64,000 nt of DNA from VRUE01 sp963805475 (GCA_963805475.1 CAWDUO010000002.1:1-64000), one strand, 5' to 3'; counted from the stretch's first letter, positions 20,636 to 30,381 are shown. Notes: generated by a model from the letters alone, not told the origin. Numbers and translations are program-made.

Positions 20636-22483
20636 ATGGAGCAGGCCACTTCGGAGAGGGCGATCGGCGCCGCCCGGCTGCACGAGCTGGCGCAGCAGCT
20701 GCGGGTCGACTCCGTGCGTGCGGCGGCGGCGGCGGGCTCCGGCCACCCGACCTCCTCGATGTCGGCGGCGGACCTGATCGCGGTGCTGGCGGCCCGCCAC
20801 CTGCGCTACGACTTCGACGCCCCGGAGAACCGCGGCGCCGACCACCTCGTCTTCTCCAAGGGCCACGCCTCGCCGCTGCTCTACGGCCTCTACAAGCTGG
20901 CCGGGGCGATCGACGACGACGAGCTGCTGACCTTCCGCGAGTTCGGCTCGCGCCTCCAGGGCCACCCGACGCCGGAGATCCCCTGGGTCGACGTGGCGAC
21001 CGGCTCGCTCGGCCAGGGCCTGCCGATCGCCGTCGGGATCGCGCTGGCGGGCAAGCGGCTGGAAGCCGCCGACTACCGCGTCTGGGTGCTCTGCGGCGAC
21101 TCCGAGCTCGCCGAGGGCTCGATGTGGGAGGCCTTCGAGCACGCCGGCAACGCCGGGCTCGACAACATGATCGCGATCGTCGACGTCAACCGGCTCGGCC
21201 AGCGCGGCCCGACGATGCACGAGTGGAACACCGCCTCCTGGGCGGCGCGGGCCGCCGCCTGCGGCTGGGACGTGCAGGAGATCGACGGCCACGACCTCGA
21301 GGCGATCGACGCCGCCTACTCGCGGGCGCTCGCCGCCGACAGGCCGGCCGTGGTCTTCGCCCGCACCAAGAAGGGCTCCGGCGTCGCCGCGGTCGAGGAC
21401 AAGGACGGCCAGCACGGCAAGCCGCTCCCCGACCCCGAGGCCGCGGTAGAGGAGCTGGGCGGCGAGCGCTCGCAGCGGATCGAGGTGGCGGCGCCGCCCG
21501 AGGCGCGGCCGTACGAGATCGCGCGCGCCGCGGTCGAGCGGCCGAGCTACGAGGTGGGGGAGAAGGTCGCGACGCGCGGCGCCTACGGCGACGCGCTCGC
21601 CTGGCTCGGCTCGGTCGACGAGCGGGTGGTCGCGCTCGACGGCGAGGTCGGCAACTCGACCTACGCCGAGCGCTTCGCCGCCGTGCACCCCGACCGCTTC
21701 TTCGAGATGTACATCGCCGAGCAGCAGATGGTCGCCGCCGGCGTCGGCCTGCAGACGCGCGGCTGGAAGCCCTACGCGTCCTCCTTCGGCGCCTTCCTCA
21801 GCCGCGCCTACGACTTCATCCGCATGGCGGCGATCTCCAATGCCGACCTGAAGCTCTGCGGCTCCCACGTCGGCGTCTCGATCGGCCCCGACGGGCCCTC
21901 GCAGATGGCGCTCGAGGACATCGCCGCCTTCCGCGCCGTCTGCGACAGCGTCGTCCTCTACCCGGGCGACGCCAACCAGGCGGTGGCGCTGCTCGAGGCG
22001 ATGAACGCGCACCGCGGCCTCAGCTACATGCGCACGACGCGCGGCGCGACCCCGGTGATCTACGAGCCGGGGGAGAGCTTCGAGATCGGCGGCAGCCGCA
22101 CCGTGCGCTCCGGCGAGGGCGACCGGGTGACGCTGATCGCCGCCGGGATCACCCTGCACGAATCGCTCGCCGCCGCCGACGAGCTCGCCGGCAAGGGGAT
22201 CGCGGCGCGCGTTATCGATCTCTACTCGGTCAAGCCGGTCGACCGCGAGGCGATCCTCGAGGCGGCGGGCGAGACCGAGGCGATCCTCACGGTCGAGGAC
22301 CACTGGATCGAGGGGGGGATCGGCGAGACCGTCGCCGGCGTCCTCGCCGAAGCCGCCGCGAGCACCCCGCTCGTCCGCCTCGCGGTGACTGAGCGCCCCG
22401 GCAGCGGCCCCCCGGAGGACCTCCTCCGCGCCGCCGGCATCGACGCGGCGAGCATCGTCGCCGCGGTCGAGCGGGCGCTCTGA
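20636..22483 (+). CDS. tkt: Transketolase
   Basis: A thiamine-diphosphate enzyme moving two-carbon units between sugar phosphates in the pentose phosphate pathway. The N-terminal part has AGSGHPTSSMSAADLIAVL, FSKGHASPLLYGLYKLAG and the ThDP motif CGDSELAEGSMWEAFEHAG. The pyrimidine-binding domain has the catalytic Glu in MYIAEQQMVAAGVGL and HVGVSIGPDGPSQMALED. At 615 residues it is slightly shorter than classical transketolases. DXP synthase is excluded by the overall pattern and the lack of its motifs. Confidence 0.93.
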   Translation: MEQATSERAIGAARLHELAQQLRVDSVRAAAAAGSGHPTSSMSAADLIAVLAARHLRYDFDAPENRGADHLVFSKGHASPLLYGLYKLAGAIDDDELLTFREFGSRLQGHPTPEIPWVDVATGSLGQGLPIAVGIALAGKRLEAADYRVWVLCGDSELAEGSMWEAFEHAGNAGLDNMIAIVDVNRLGQRGPTMHEWNTASWAARAAACGWDVQEIDGHDLEAIDAAYSRALAADRPAVVFARTKKGSGVAAVEDKDGQHGKPLPDPEAAVEELGGERSQRIEVAAPPEARPYEIARAAVERPSYEVGEKVATRGAYGDALAWLGSVDERVVALDGEVGNSTYAERFAAVHPDRFFEMYIAEQQMVAAGVGLQTRGWKPYASSFGAFLSRAYDFIRMAAISNADLKLCGSHVGVSIGPDGPSQMALEDIAAFRAVCDSVVLYPGDANQAVALLEAMNAHRGLSYMRTTRGATPVIYEPGESFEIGGSRTVRSGEGDRVTLIAAGITLHESLAAADELAGKGIAARVIDLYSVKPVDREAILEAAGETEAILTVEDHWIEGGIGETVAGVLAEAAASTPLVRLAVTERPGSGPPEDLLRAAGIDAASIVAAVERAL

Positions 22484-22579
22484 GCGCCGCCGCGCTCTTC
22501 ACCAGGGCTTGACCCTCGCTTGGCTTGCGCCTTGCCCGGCGCGGCGCAGAATGGCCGTGTCGAGAGCAAGGAGAAGGCC

Positions 22580-22834
22580 ATGACCAACAGACGAGCGAAG
22601 GCCGCGGCGACCGCAACCGTGCTGGGCCTGGGCGCGCTGGGCGGGGTCGCGATGGCGACCAACCAGGGCCTCCCGGCTCAGGCCGGCGGCGCCAGGACCG
22701 CCTCGGTCACGACCGGGGCGAGCAGCGCCGGCGCGCCGACGGCCACCACCACGGGCGAAAGCGGCTCGACCCACGCGCCGATCGTCACCCGCGCCAGCGG
22801 CGGCGCCGGCGGTCTCGCCCCGGTCGACGACTGA
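22580..22834 (+). CDS. Small secreted or membrane-anchored protein (84 residues)
   Basis: ATG 22580 follows AAGGAGAAGG. The product starts MTNRRAKAAATATVLGLGAL and so has a short basic tip and one hydrophobic segment (about 8-26) that could be a signal peptide or anchor. The remainder is low-complexity Gly/Ala/Thr/Ser, ending LAPVDD. No family is recognised. It lies beside a degenerate fragment with a ferric-reductase-like sequence, and may once have been part of that unit. Confidence 0.55.
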   Translation: MTNRRAKAAATATVLGLGALGGVAMATNQGLPAQAGGARTASVTTGASSAGAPTATTTGESGSTHAPIVTRASGGAGGLAPVDD

Positions 22835-22837
22835 ACC

Positions 22838-23110
22838 TCAGTCGTCGGGGCCCTGCCCGCCCCCGGAATCGCCGCTCCCGTCGTCGCCCGAGCCGGTCGG
22901 CGGCGCCGGTTCCACCGGGGCGGGTTCGCTCGTCGCCGGTTCGGGCTGCGGTTGGGGCTTGGGCTTCGCCTGGGACGCGCGGCGCCAGGGCGTCACCGGC
23001 GGAGATCGGTTCGGAGGCGAGGCCGATCTGGCGGCCGGCGAGGTTGCCGGCGGCGATCGCAACCGCGGCCGCTACCGCGATGGTGGCTGGCCAGTCGCGC
23101 CTCCGGCCTG
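22838..23110 (-). pseudogene. Broken gene: membrane segment plus Pro-rich acidic tail, in different frames
   Basis: On the minus strand one frame reads DWPATIAVAAAVAIAAGNLAG (about 23110-23030), a good membrane segment. The adjacent frame then gives a Pro/Glu-rich tail (KPKPQPQPEPATSEPAPVEP) ending DSGGGQGPDD at the stop at 22838. Joining them needs a frameshift near 22990. No start codon lies upstream of the membrane segment, because TGA comes first. I read this as the 3' end of a decayed membrane protein. The overlap with a plus-strand fragment means only one can be original at 23081-23110. Confidence 0.35.
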
Positions 23111-23224
23111 GTGGCGATGGCGCTGATCACGGTCTCGGTCGGCCTCGGGCTGGCGATGGCCGGCAAGGCGATGCGCCGCCCCGGACTCTCGAAGAAGCTG
23201 ATGGCGATCCACGATCACACCGCG
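23081..23224 (+). pseudogene. N-terminal fragment resembling a ferric-reductase-like membrane domain
   Basis: The plus frame reads WWLASRASGLVAMALITVSV, then GLGLAMAGKAMRRPG and KLMAIHDHTA. This resembles the first helix and first heme-ligand loop region of ferric-reductase-like transmembrane proteins (W-L-A-R-A-S-G opening, later H-x-H). The family resemblance breaks abruptly at about 23224, after which the frame is merely antisense to the surface-protein gene. No start codon sits close upstream. It is a remnant if the identification is right. Confidence 0.35.
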
Positions 23225-23284
23225 GCGCCACCTTTCGCTCAGCGACTTTCGAAACGAATAGCGGGTGTCGTTGATGCCTGCCGC

Positions 23285-25122
23285 TCAGCGCCCGTGGCGC
23301 TCGAGCGTCAGGAGGACCGCGCGGTGGGCGTTGCGGCCGCCGGTCAACGTCACGACCAGCCAGGCCCGGAGGCGGTGATGGCGAGCACGCATGAGCAGCC
23401 GCAGCCCTCCTCGCCCGAGCCGCAGCGCGATTGCCTTGCGGTGACCGCTGGGAAGCGCGTAGCGGGCGCCGGCGAGGACGATGATCCGGCGGGCTTGCCT
23501 GCGATGGTGGCGGCCCCGCCGCGTGGTTCGCCCGCGGATTGCAAGCCTGATCCCCCCGCGACAGACGCCGCTCGCCCTTCGCGGCCTGCACGCGACGCGA
23601 ATCCTGGCGAGCCCATGGATAACGAGCGCTCGCCGGCCGAGAATCACAATGTGCAGTCGGGGTGTCGGTGGCGCGGATGCGGAGCGGACCCTATACTCGA
23701 CGCACGCGGAGGAGGTCAGCCCGTCTTTCGAGGTTGCGGTCACGGAGAACTTGTGCCGACGGGCTTCGCGGTGCCGATCGCGGCCCCGGACCGACGACCG
23801 CTCTGAGTGGTACACGATGCGATGCCCGGGCCGGCCGCGCCCTCGGCACAGGTGAAGCTCGAGTGGACAATCTGCCCCTGAGTGTAGGTAGCGCTGGGGG
23901 TGGGTACGACGATCGACACGGTAGGCGGCGCCTGAACGGTCAGCGTGAAGCTCTGCGTGGCGTCGGGCGGGGTGCCGTTTGAGGCCTTGATCGCGATCGA
24001 ATGACTGCCGCCCGCGCTTACTGCTGGCTCGCCGGACAAGGTCGCGGTGCCGTCGCCCTGACCGAAGGCGCCTCCGCCTCCGTCTTGCCCACCGGCCGTG
24101 TTGTCGCTGAAAGTGCTGTCGGTGATCGTCAGTGCGCTGAAGCTGTTGATCGCGCCGCCGCTGGCGCCGCCGCTGCCACCGCCGCCGCCCTCCTTCCCAC
24201 CGGTGGCGTTGTCACTGAAGGTGCTCTCGTTGATGGTCAGCGGGCCTGTGCCACTGTCGCCCTTGATGGCGCCACCCTCTCCCCGTCCGCTGAGGCTGCC
24301 GGCACCGCCGTCCCCACCGGCGGTGTTGCCGGTGAAGGTGCTACCGGAAACGGAAGTAGACGCTGCGAACGAAGCCACGTAGATAGCACCGCCGCGGCCG
24401 AGTCCGCTGTCGGGTTCGCTGCCGCCCGCTCCTCCGGCCGCGTTTCCGCTGAACGTGCTGCCGGTGACGGTCAGTGAGCCGTTGTGCCCTCGTAATCGAT
24501 CGCGCCACCGCGACCGCGGCCGCTGGCTTGGCCGGTACCGCCTTCCCCACCGGCGGTGTTGCCGGTGAAGGTGCTGCCGCCTATTGACAGGGATGATGCT
24601 GAGGGAGATACGTAGATCGCGCCGCCGTGACCTTGGCCGCTCAGGGCAGCGATGCCGCCGTTCCCACCGGCCGCGTTTCCGCTGAAAATGCTGTCGGCGA
24701 TCGCCAGCGAGCCGGATCCTGTGTCTTCGATTGCCCCCCCGGTTTCTTCGGGCGCTTTGCCGTCGGCGAGCGTCAGCCCGGAGATCGAGACGTTTCCTTC
24801 GGTGATCGTGAGGATCTGGCTGTTATGGCCGGCGTCGATCGTCAACTGTGAGGCGCCCGGCCCTTCGATCGTCAGGCTCTTGTCGATTTTGATCGCACCG
24901 GAGGTGAGGCTGATCGTTTCAAGACTCGCGTTGAAGGCGATCATGTCGCCGGCGCCGGCTTCGCCGATCACTTCCCGCAGCGAACCGGCACCCGAGTCGC
25001 TCGCGCTCGTAACCGTGTCCGTCGCCGCCCGCCCGCTCGCCGCGAAGCAGAGCAGGTATGCGACCGCTCGCGAGCGCCGCGATACCGCCGCGCCGCGAGT
25101 TCCACGACATGGCCCCTGTCAT
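23285..25122 (-). pseudogene. Frameshifted secreted right-handed beta-helix repeat protein
   Basis: The minus strand encodes, in successive frames, an N-terminus at ATG 25122, then SASDSGAGSLREVIGEAG, a mature parallel beta-helix of units like GGSTFTGNTAGG (many copies between 24900 and 24070), a PKD/Ig-like segment (SFTVTATSKDG in the next frame) and a basic C-terminal domain rich in Arg ending at 23285. Frame changes are needed near 25065, 24481 and 23760. Repaired, it would be about 610 residues, extracellular and repetitive, similar to choice-of-anchor-Q or polymorphic outer-surface proteins. It may be a true pseudogene or suffer sequencing errors in repeats. Confidence 0.6.
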
Positions 25123-25298
25123 CGCTTTTTACCGTAGCAACCGGCCCCGTCTGTGGCGAAGAGCGGTCGGCGGACATCTGAACTTTGAGTGCTCGCTAAC
25201 GATCCTCTAGCATTTCGCACATCGTTTCTGGGCGGGGCGTTGCGCGCGATGCGGTGCGCAGGAGTCACCATCCAGCCGCAGAAGGACCCTCGCGACGA

Positions 25299-26147
25299 AT
25301 GGCCCTGGGCAGAAAGAAGAAGAGAGGCGGCGAGCAGCCGCAGCCGCCGCGGCGGCGCAAGGGCGGCGCGCCGATCATCGAGATGCGCGACGTGACCAAG
25401 GTCTATCCGGGGGGCCACATGGCGCTCGACCGGGTCTCGCTGGCGATCGACCGCGGCGAGTTCGTCTTCCTCGTCGGCCCCACCGGCTGCGGCAAGTCGA
25501 CGCTGATCAAGATGCTGATCCGCGAGCTGAAGGCAACCGACGGCAGCGTGCGGATCGCCGGCCGCGACATCGGCGCGATGCCGGAGAAGAAGATCCCCCA
25601 GCTGCGGCGCAACATCGGCACCGTCTTCCAGGACTTCAAGCTGCTGCCCGACCGCACCGTCTACGACAACGTCGCCTACGCGCTTCAGGTGCTCGGCGCC
25701 CACCGCGGTGAGATCCGCCGCCAGGTGCCGGAGATCCTGCGCCTCGTCGGCCTCTCGACCAAGCTGCACAGCTACCCCGACGAGCTCTCCGGCGGCGAGC
25801 AGCAGCGCGTCTCGATCGCCCGCGCCTTCGTCAACCACCCGCCGCTGCTGCTCGCCGACGAGCCCAGCGGCAACCTCGATCCGGTCACCTCGATCGGCGT
25901 GATGCAGCTGCTCTACCGGATCAACAAGACCGGCACGACGGTCGTCGTCGTCACCCACGATCGCGAGATGGTCGACAACATGCGCCGCCGCGTGATCGAG
26001 CTGTACGAGGGGCGGGTCGTCCGCGACGAGGTCAGCGGCGGCTACACCGAGGAGTCGACCTCGGAGTTCGGCCTGCGCATGCGGGCCGAGATGGGGGTCG
26101 CCCCCGAGGGGCAGACCAACGGCCACACCAGCGAGTCGCTCTTCTAG
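25299..26147 (+). CDS. ftsE: Cell division ATP-binding protein FtsE
   Basis: The ATPase of the FtsEX complex, which activates peptidoglycan hydrolases at the septum from the cytoplasmic side. The Walker A is GPTGCGKST near 59-67, the signature is LSGGEQQRVSIARA, and the Walker B is LLLADEPSGNLDP. The segment VFQDFKLLPDRTVYDNVAYAL is typical of FtsE. I choose ATG 25299, preceded by AAGGA; the resulting N-terminus has about 27 basic Lys/Arg/Pro residues not present in model FtsE. A C-terminal extension of about 40 residues is also unusual. ftsX follows after two bases. The 176 bp upstream hold no gene. Confidence 0.93.
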   Translation: MALGRKKKRGGEQPQPPRRRKGGAPIIEMRDVTKVYPGGHMALDRVSLAIDRGEFVFLVGPTGCGKSTLIKMLIRELKATDGSVRIAGRDIGAMPEKKIPQLRRNIGTVFQDFKLLPDRTVYDNVAYALQVLGAHRGEIRRQVPEILRLVGLSTKLHSYPDELSGGEQQRVSIARAFVNHPPLLLADEPSGNLDPVTSIGVMQLLYRINKTGTTVVVVTHDREMVDNMRRRVIELYEGRVVRDEVSGGYTEESTSEFGLRMRAEMGVAPEGQTNGHTSESLF

Positions 26148-26149
26148 AC

Positions 26150-27067
26150 ATGTCGCGACTGCTCTTCTTCACCCAGGAGGCCTTCCGGGCGCTGCGCCGC
26201 AACGGCGCCCCGAGCATGGCCGCGATCGTGACCACCGTCGTCACCGTGATCCTGCTCGGCGTGCTGATCCCGATCTTCCAGACGACGCAGGCGAAGAGCA
26301 ACCAGGTGCGCGACAGCCTCGAAACGCGCGTCGCGATCTACGACGACGCGACCCGGGCCGAAATCAACGCGCTGGAGCGCAAGCTCCAGGAGATCCCCCA
26401 TGTCGCCTCGGTCAGGCTGATCACCAAGGCGGAGGCGCTGAACGAACTGAAGCAGGACCTCGGCAAGGACAAGAGCAGCGAACTGCTGACCCAGCTGCAC
26501 TCCAACCCGCTGCCGGCCAACTTCTCCGTCAAGGCCGACGACGCGAGCAACCTGCCCGCGGTGGAAGCGGCGATCGTGCCATCGGGGCCGAACGGCAAGC
26601 CGCAACCGATCTCGCCGATCGTCCAGGACCAGTTCAGCCGCCAGGAAGACTCGAAGAAGATCGAGCAGGTGACCAGCGCGCTGAAGATCGTGCTCACCGT
26701 GATCACCGCGCTGCTGATCGTCGCCTCGCTGATGCTGGTCGGCAACACGATCCGGCTCTCGATCTACACCCGCCGCCGCGAGGTCGAGGTGATGCGCCTG
26801 GTCGGCGCCACCCGCTGGTTCATCCGCTGGCCGTTCATGATCGAGGGCGTCGTGGTCGGCTTCTTCGGCGGGCTCATCGCCATACTGATCCTGTGGCTGG
26901 GCAAGCTGACGATCGTCGACCCGCTGAGCAACAGCATCGGCTTCCTCGCCGCCCAGAACAGCACCACGCTCTCCTTCCCGGAGCTGGTCGCGATCCTCTT
27001 CGGCGCCGCGGTGCTGGTCTCCGCCGTCGGCTCCGGCGTCACCCTGCGCCGCTTCCTCAAGGTTTAG
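26150..27067 (+). CDS. ftsX: Cell division protein FtsX
   Basis: The membrane partner of FtsE. It has an N-terminal membrane helix (about 22-42), an extracellular domain of about 150 residues (VAIYDDATRAEINALERKLQ through SRQEDSKKIEQV), and three C-terminal helices with the conserved IYTRRREVEVMRLVGATRWFIRWPF loop, given here in part. 305 residues, normal for actinobacteria. The extracellular domain would bind a peptidoglycan hydrolase. The ftsEX-smpB neighbourhood is widely conserved in this phylum. Confidence 0.92.
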   Translation: MSRLLFFTQEAFRALRRNGAPSMAAIVTTVVTVILLGVLIPIFQTTQAKSNQVRDSLETRVAIYDDATRAEINALERKLQEIPHVASVRLITKAEALNELKQDLGKDKSSELLTQLHSNPLPANFSVKADDASNLPAVEAAIVPSGPNGKPQPISPIVQDQFSRQEDSKKIEQVTSALKIVLTVITALLIVASLMLVGNTIRLSIYTRRREVEVMRLVGATRWFIRWPFMIEGVVVGFFGGLIAILILWLGKLTIVDPLSNSIGFLAAQNSTTLSFPELVAILFGAAVLVSAVGSGVTLRRFLKV

Positions 27068-27086
27068 CGGCGGAGTCGAGGCCGGC

Positions 27087-28268
27087 GTGAGGGCCTGGCG
27101 GACGCTGGGCCTGGCGGCCGTGCTGCTTGCCGTGCTCGCGGCCGGGCTGTGGATCGGCGGCCACCCGGCGCGGATGCCCGGCTTCCTGCGCGACGTCTTC
27201 GTCGACGAATCGGCCGGGCTGACCGCCGAAGCGAGCGAGCTGATCGAAGACAACTACTACCGCCCGGTCGCGCAGCCCGACCTGATCGACTCCTCGCTGA
27301 GCGGTATGGCGCGGGGGCTGCGCCGCCGTTACCACGACCGTTTCTCGGAATACTTCTCGCCGCAGACGCTGGCCCGCTTCGACGAAGAGATCGAGGGGCG
27401 CTTCTCGGGCGTCGGGCTGAGCGTGACCGAATCCAAGCGCGGCCTGCGCGTGGTCAAGGTCTTCAAGGGCTCGCCGGCCGAAGCCGGCGGGATCGAGGCC
27501 GGCGAGACGATCGTCTCGGTGGACGGCGAATCGATCGCCAGGCTCGGCGCGACCGCCGCCACCGCGCTGGTCAAGGGCCCCGAAGGGACGGAGGTGACGC
27601 TCGGCGTGCGCGACCCGAAGCGCGGCGAGGTGCGGCGGGTGAAGCTGACGCGGGCCCAGATCGCGCTGCCCGTCGTCGCCAGCAGCCTGAAGGAGGTGGA
27701 TGGGCGCAAGCTCGGCTACGCGCGGCTGGCGGCCTTCAGCGACGGCGCCGACGTGGCGCTGCGGCGGGCGGTGCGCAAGCTCCAGGGCGAGGGCGCGGAG
27801 GGCCTGGTGCTCGACCTGCGCGGCAACGGCGGCGGCCTGCTCGACGAGGCGGTGCTGAACGCGAGCATCTTCCTGCCCGAGGGCGAAGTCGTCGTCTCGA
27901 CCACGTCCCGGACTCAGGGCGACGCCGTCTACAAGACGAAGGGCGGCAACCTGCCGCCGCTGCCGATCGTCGTCCTGATCGACCGCAACACCGCCTCGGC
28001 GGCGGAGATCCTCGCCGCCGCGCTGGCCGACGACGCCGGCGCGAAGACGGTCGGCACGCGCTCCTACGGCAAGGGCGTCTTCCAGCAGGAGATCGGCCTC
28101 TCCAACGGCGGCGCGCTGAAGCTGACGGTCGGCGAATACTTCACCCCGAACGGCGAAAACCTCGCCGGCAAGGGCATCCATCCGGACGTCAAGGCGCGCG
28201 ACCTGCCGGGCACGGCGCGCGACGAGGGCCTCGAAAAGGCGCTGGCGGTGCTGGCGGCCCGTGGCTAG
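27087..28268 (+). CDS. S41 family C-terminal processing protease with PDZ domain
   Basis: An exported, membrane-anchored serine protease. One N-terminal hydrophobic segment (residues 5-25) is followed by a helical region, a PDZ domain at about 100-185 (SGVGLSVTESKRGLRVVKVF and GSPAEAGGIEAGETIVSVDG) and the peptidase domain. The catalytic Ser304 is in NTASAAEILAAAL and Lys329 in YGKGVFQ. 393 residues, full length. GTG 27087 is the start. The position after ftsX suggests a role in envelope or division-protein turnover. Its stop overlaps the next start by 8 bp. Confidence 0.92.
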   Translation: MRAWRTLGLAAVLLAVLAAGLWIGGHPARMPGFLRDVFVDESAGLTAEASELIEDNYYRPVAQPDLIDSSLSGMARGLRRRYHDRFSEYFSPQTLARFDEEIEGRFSGVGLSVTESKRGLRVVKVFKGSPAEAGGIEAGETIVSVDGESIARLGATAATALVKGPEGTEVTLGVRDPKRGEVRRVKLTRAQIALPVVASSLKEVDGRKLGYARLAAFSDGADVALRRAVRKLQGEGAEGLVLDLRGNGGGLLDEAVLNASIFLPEGEVVVSTTSRTQGDAVYKTKGGNLPPLPIVVLIDRNTASAAEILAAALADDAGAKTVGTRSYGKGVFQQEIGLSNGGALKLTVGEYFTPNGENLAGKGIHPDVKARDLPGTARDEGLEKALAVLAARG

Positions 28269-29877
28269 GCGGGACTGGCGGTATTACCGCGAGCGGCAGC
28301 GGGGGCGCGGGCGCGGGCGGCGCCGGCGGCGCGAGGAGCCGAAGACCGCGCGCGCGGCGGTCGAGGCGCTGCTGGACGAGGAGCTGGACGGGCGTGGATT
28401 TCCCCCTGCGCTGGAGGTCGAAGCCGGTCAGGCGGGAGAGGCGGAGGCGCGCGGCGGCCCGCGCCGCGACCTGACCGGGCTGCCCACCTTCACCGTCGAC
28501 CCGGCCACCGCGCGCGACTTCGACGACGCCGTCTCCGCGCGGCGCGAGGGCGATGCGGTGCGGCTCTGGGTCCACATCGCCGACGTCGCCGCGCACGTGC
28601 CGCCGGGCTCACCGCTCGACCGCGAGGCGCTGCGGCGCGCCAACAGCACCTACGCCCCGGGGACGGTCGAGCCGATGCTGCCGCACGCGCTCAGCGAGGA
28701 GGCGTGCAGCCTCGCTCCCGGCGTCGAGCGCCTGGCGGTGACGGCGGAGGTCGAGCTCGGCGCCGGCGGCGAGCCGGCGAGCGCGTCCTTCTACCGCAGC
28801 CGCATCCGCTCCGACGCGCGGCTCGACTACGACCAGCTCGACGTCGTCTTCGCCGGCCGCGCCGAAGCGCCGCAGGTCGTCGCCGAGCCGCTCGCGGTCG
28901 CCCGCGCGGCGGCCGCGGCTCTGGGCGAGCGCCGCGGCACGACCAGCCTCGACGTCGAGTCCTTCGAGCCGGAGTTCCGCTTCGACTCGCGCGGCGACGT
29001 CGTCGGCGCCCGCGGCGTCGCCCAGACCGAGTCGCATCGCCTGATCGAGCGGCTGATGATCCTCGCCAACGAGCAGGTGGCGCAGCTGCTCGAGCGCAAG
29101 CGGGCGCCGGCGATCTACCGCGTGCACGCCAAGCCCGACCCGCCGCGGATCGAGCGTCTGCTGGAGCAGCTGCACGCGCTCGAGATCCCGACGCCGCCGC
29201 TGCGCGGCACCCCGGCCCCGAGCGAGGCGGCCGAGCTGGCGGCAGAGGCGAGCCGCCTGGTGGCACGCGAGGCGGCGCGGCGCGGGCACGGCCGCAGCGC
29301 ATATACAACGCTCGTGCTGAGATCTCTGAAGCAGGCCTCCTACAGCGAGCGCAACAGCGGTCACGCCGGGCTCGGCAGCGCCGCTTACTGCCACTTCACC
29401 TCGCCGATCCGCCGCTACCCCGACCTGGTCGTCCACCGCGCCCTGCTGGCGGCGCTGGCCGAGGGGGAGGCGGCGCCGAGCGCCGCCGAGGCGCGCGAGG
29501 CGGCCTGGCGCTGCAGCGAGCGCGAGCGCGAGTCGATGCGGATCGAGCGCCGCGGCGACGACGTCTGCGCCGCCTTCCTGCTGACGCGCGAGCTGCGCGA
29601 GCGCGGCGCCGAGACGCGCTTCGAGGGCGAGGTCTCCGGGCTGATCCGCGCCGGAGCCTTCGTCGGCTTCGGCGGCGAGCTGGGCGACGTCTACGAGGGC
29701 TTCCTGCCGGCCCGCCTGCTGGGCGGCGCGGAGCGCCACGAGCTGAACGAGACCGAGACGGCGCTGGTCGGCGCGAGCGGCGGCCGCGCCCTGCGCCTCG
29801 GCGATCCGGTGACGGTGCGGGTGAGCGGCGTCGAAGCGCCCCGCGGCCGCGTGGACCTCGAGCCGGTGGACGGTTGA
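28261..29877 (+). CDS. RNase II/RNase R family 3'-5' exoribonuclease
   Basis: A processive exoribonuclease. The RNB domain shows FTVDPATARDFDDAVSARR with the metal-binding Asp residues, HIADVAAHVPPGSPLDREAL, and YCHFTSPIRRYPDLVVHRALL. An S1-like domain lies at the C-terminus (RFEGEVSGLIRAGAFVGF). At 538 residues it is shorter than RNase R and lacks the N-terminal cold-shock domains; a very basic Arg-rich N-terminus (first 25 residues) stands in their place. It precedes smpB by 3 bp. RNase R is known to degrade nonstop mRNA with SmpB-tmRNA, so the linkage is functional. Confidence 0.9.
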   Translation: MARRDWRYYRERQRGRGRGRRRRREEPKTARAAVEALLDEELDGRGFPPALEVEAGQAGEAEARGGPRRDLTGLPTFTVDPATARDFDDAVSARREGDAVRLWVHIADVAAHVPPGSPLDREALRRANSTYAPGTVEPMLPHALSEEACSLAPGVERLAVTAEVELGAGGEPASASFYRSRIRSDARLDYDQLDVVFAGRAEAPQVVAEPLAVARAAAAALGERRGTTSLDVESFEPEFRFDSRGDVVGARGVAQTESHRLIERLMILANEQVAQLLERKRAPAIYRVHAKPDPPRIERLLEQLHALEIPTPPLRGTPAPSEAAELAAEASRLVAREAARRGHGRSAYTTLVLRSLKQASYSERNSGHAGLGSAAYCHFTSPIRRYPDLVVHRALLAALAEGEAAPSAAEAREAAWRCSERERESMRIERRGDDVCAAFLLTRELRERGAETRFEGEVSGLIRAGAFVGFGGELGDVYEGFLPARLLGGAERHELNETETALVGASGGRALRLGDPVTVRVSGVEAPRGRVDLEPVDG

Positions 29878-29880
29878 CCG

Positions 29881-30363
29881 ATGGCGAAGAAGGGCAAGAA
29901 GAGGGCTCCCGCCTCCGGCGACGTCGCCACCAACCGCCGTGCGCGGCACAAATTCGAGCTGGTCGAGAAGATCGAGGCCGGGATCGTCCTGCGCGGCTCC
30001 GAGGTCAAGTCGCTGCGCAACGGCAAGGCGCAGATGGCCGACGCCTACGCGGTCGTCGACGACGGCGAGGTCTGGCTGCGCAACCTCCACATCCCGCCGT
30101 ACGAGCCCGCGAGCCGCGAGAACCACGAGCCGGAGCGGCCACGCAAGCTGCTCCTGCACCGGGCCGAGATCGAGCGCCTGGTCGGCAAGACGGCGGAGAA
30201 GGGGCTGACGCTGATCCCCACGCGCGTCTACTTCAAGGGGTCGCGGGCGAAGATCGAGCTGGCGCTGGCGCGGGGGAAGGAGGGCCGCGACCGCCGCCGC
30301 GAGATCGCGGCACGCGACGTGCGGCGCGAGGTCGAGCGCGAATTCAAAGGCAGAATGAGATAG
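29881..30363 (+). CDS. smpB: SsrA-binding protein SmpB
   Basis: Binds tmRNA and delivers it to stalled ribosomes. Family motifs: NRRARHKFELVEKIEAGIVL, GSEVKSLRNGKAQMADAYA, LHRAEIERLVGKTAEKGLTL and ARGKEGRDRRREIAARD. The C-terminal tail that enters the mRNA channel is intact (RREVEREFKGRMR). At 160 residues it is normal. It lies 3 bp after the RNase R gene. The tmRNA gene lies about 1.5 kb downstream, beyond one other gene. Confidence 0.96.
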   Translation: MAKKGKKRAPASGDVATNRRARHKFELVEKIEAGIVLRGSEVKSLRNGKAQMADAYAVVDDGEVWLRNLHIPPYEPASRENHEPERPRKLLLHRAEIERLVGKTAEKGLTLIPTRVYFKGSRAKIELALARGKEGRDRRREIAARDVRREVEREFKGRMR

Positions 30364-30381
30364 CTTCGGGACAATCCGATC

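Noticed and set aside
24000..25000. CRISPR array
   Set aside because: The spaced repeats are coding: they encode beta-helix units in a surface protein, vary in sequence, and lack unique spacers.
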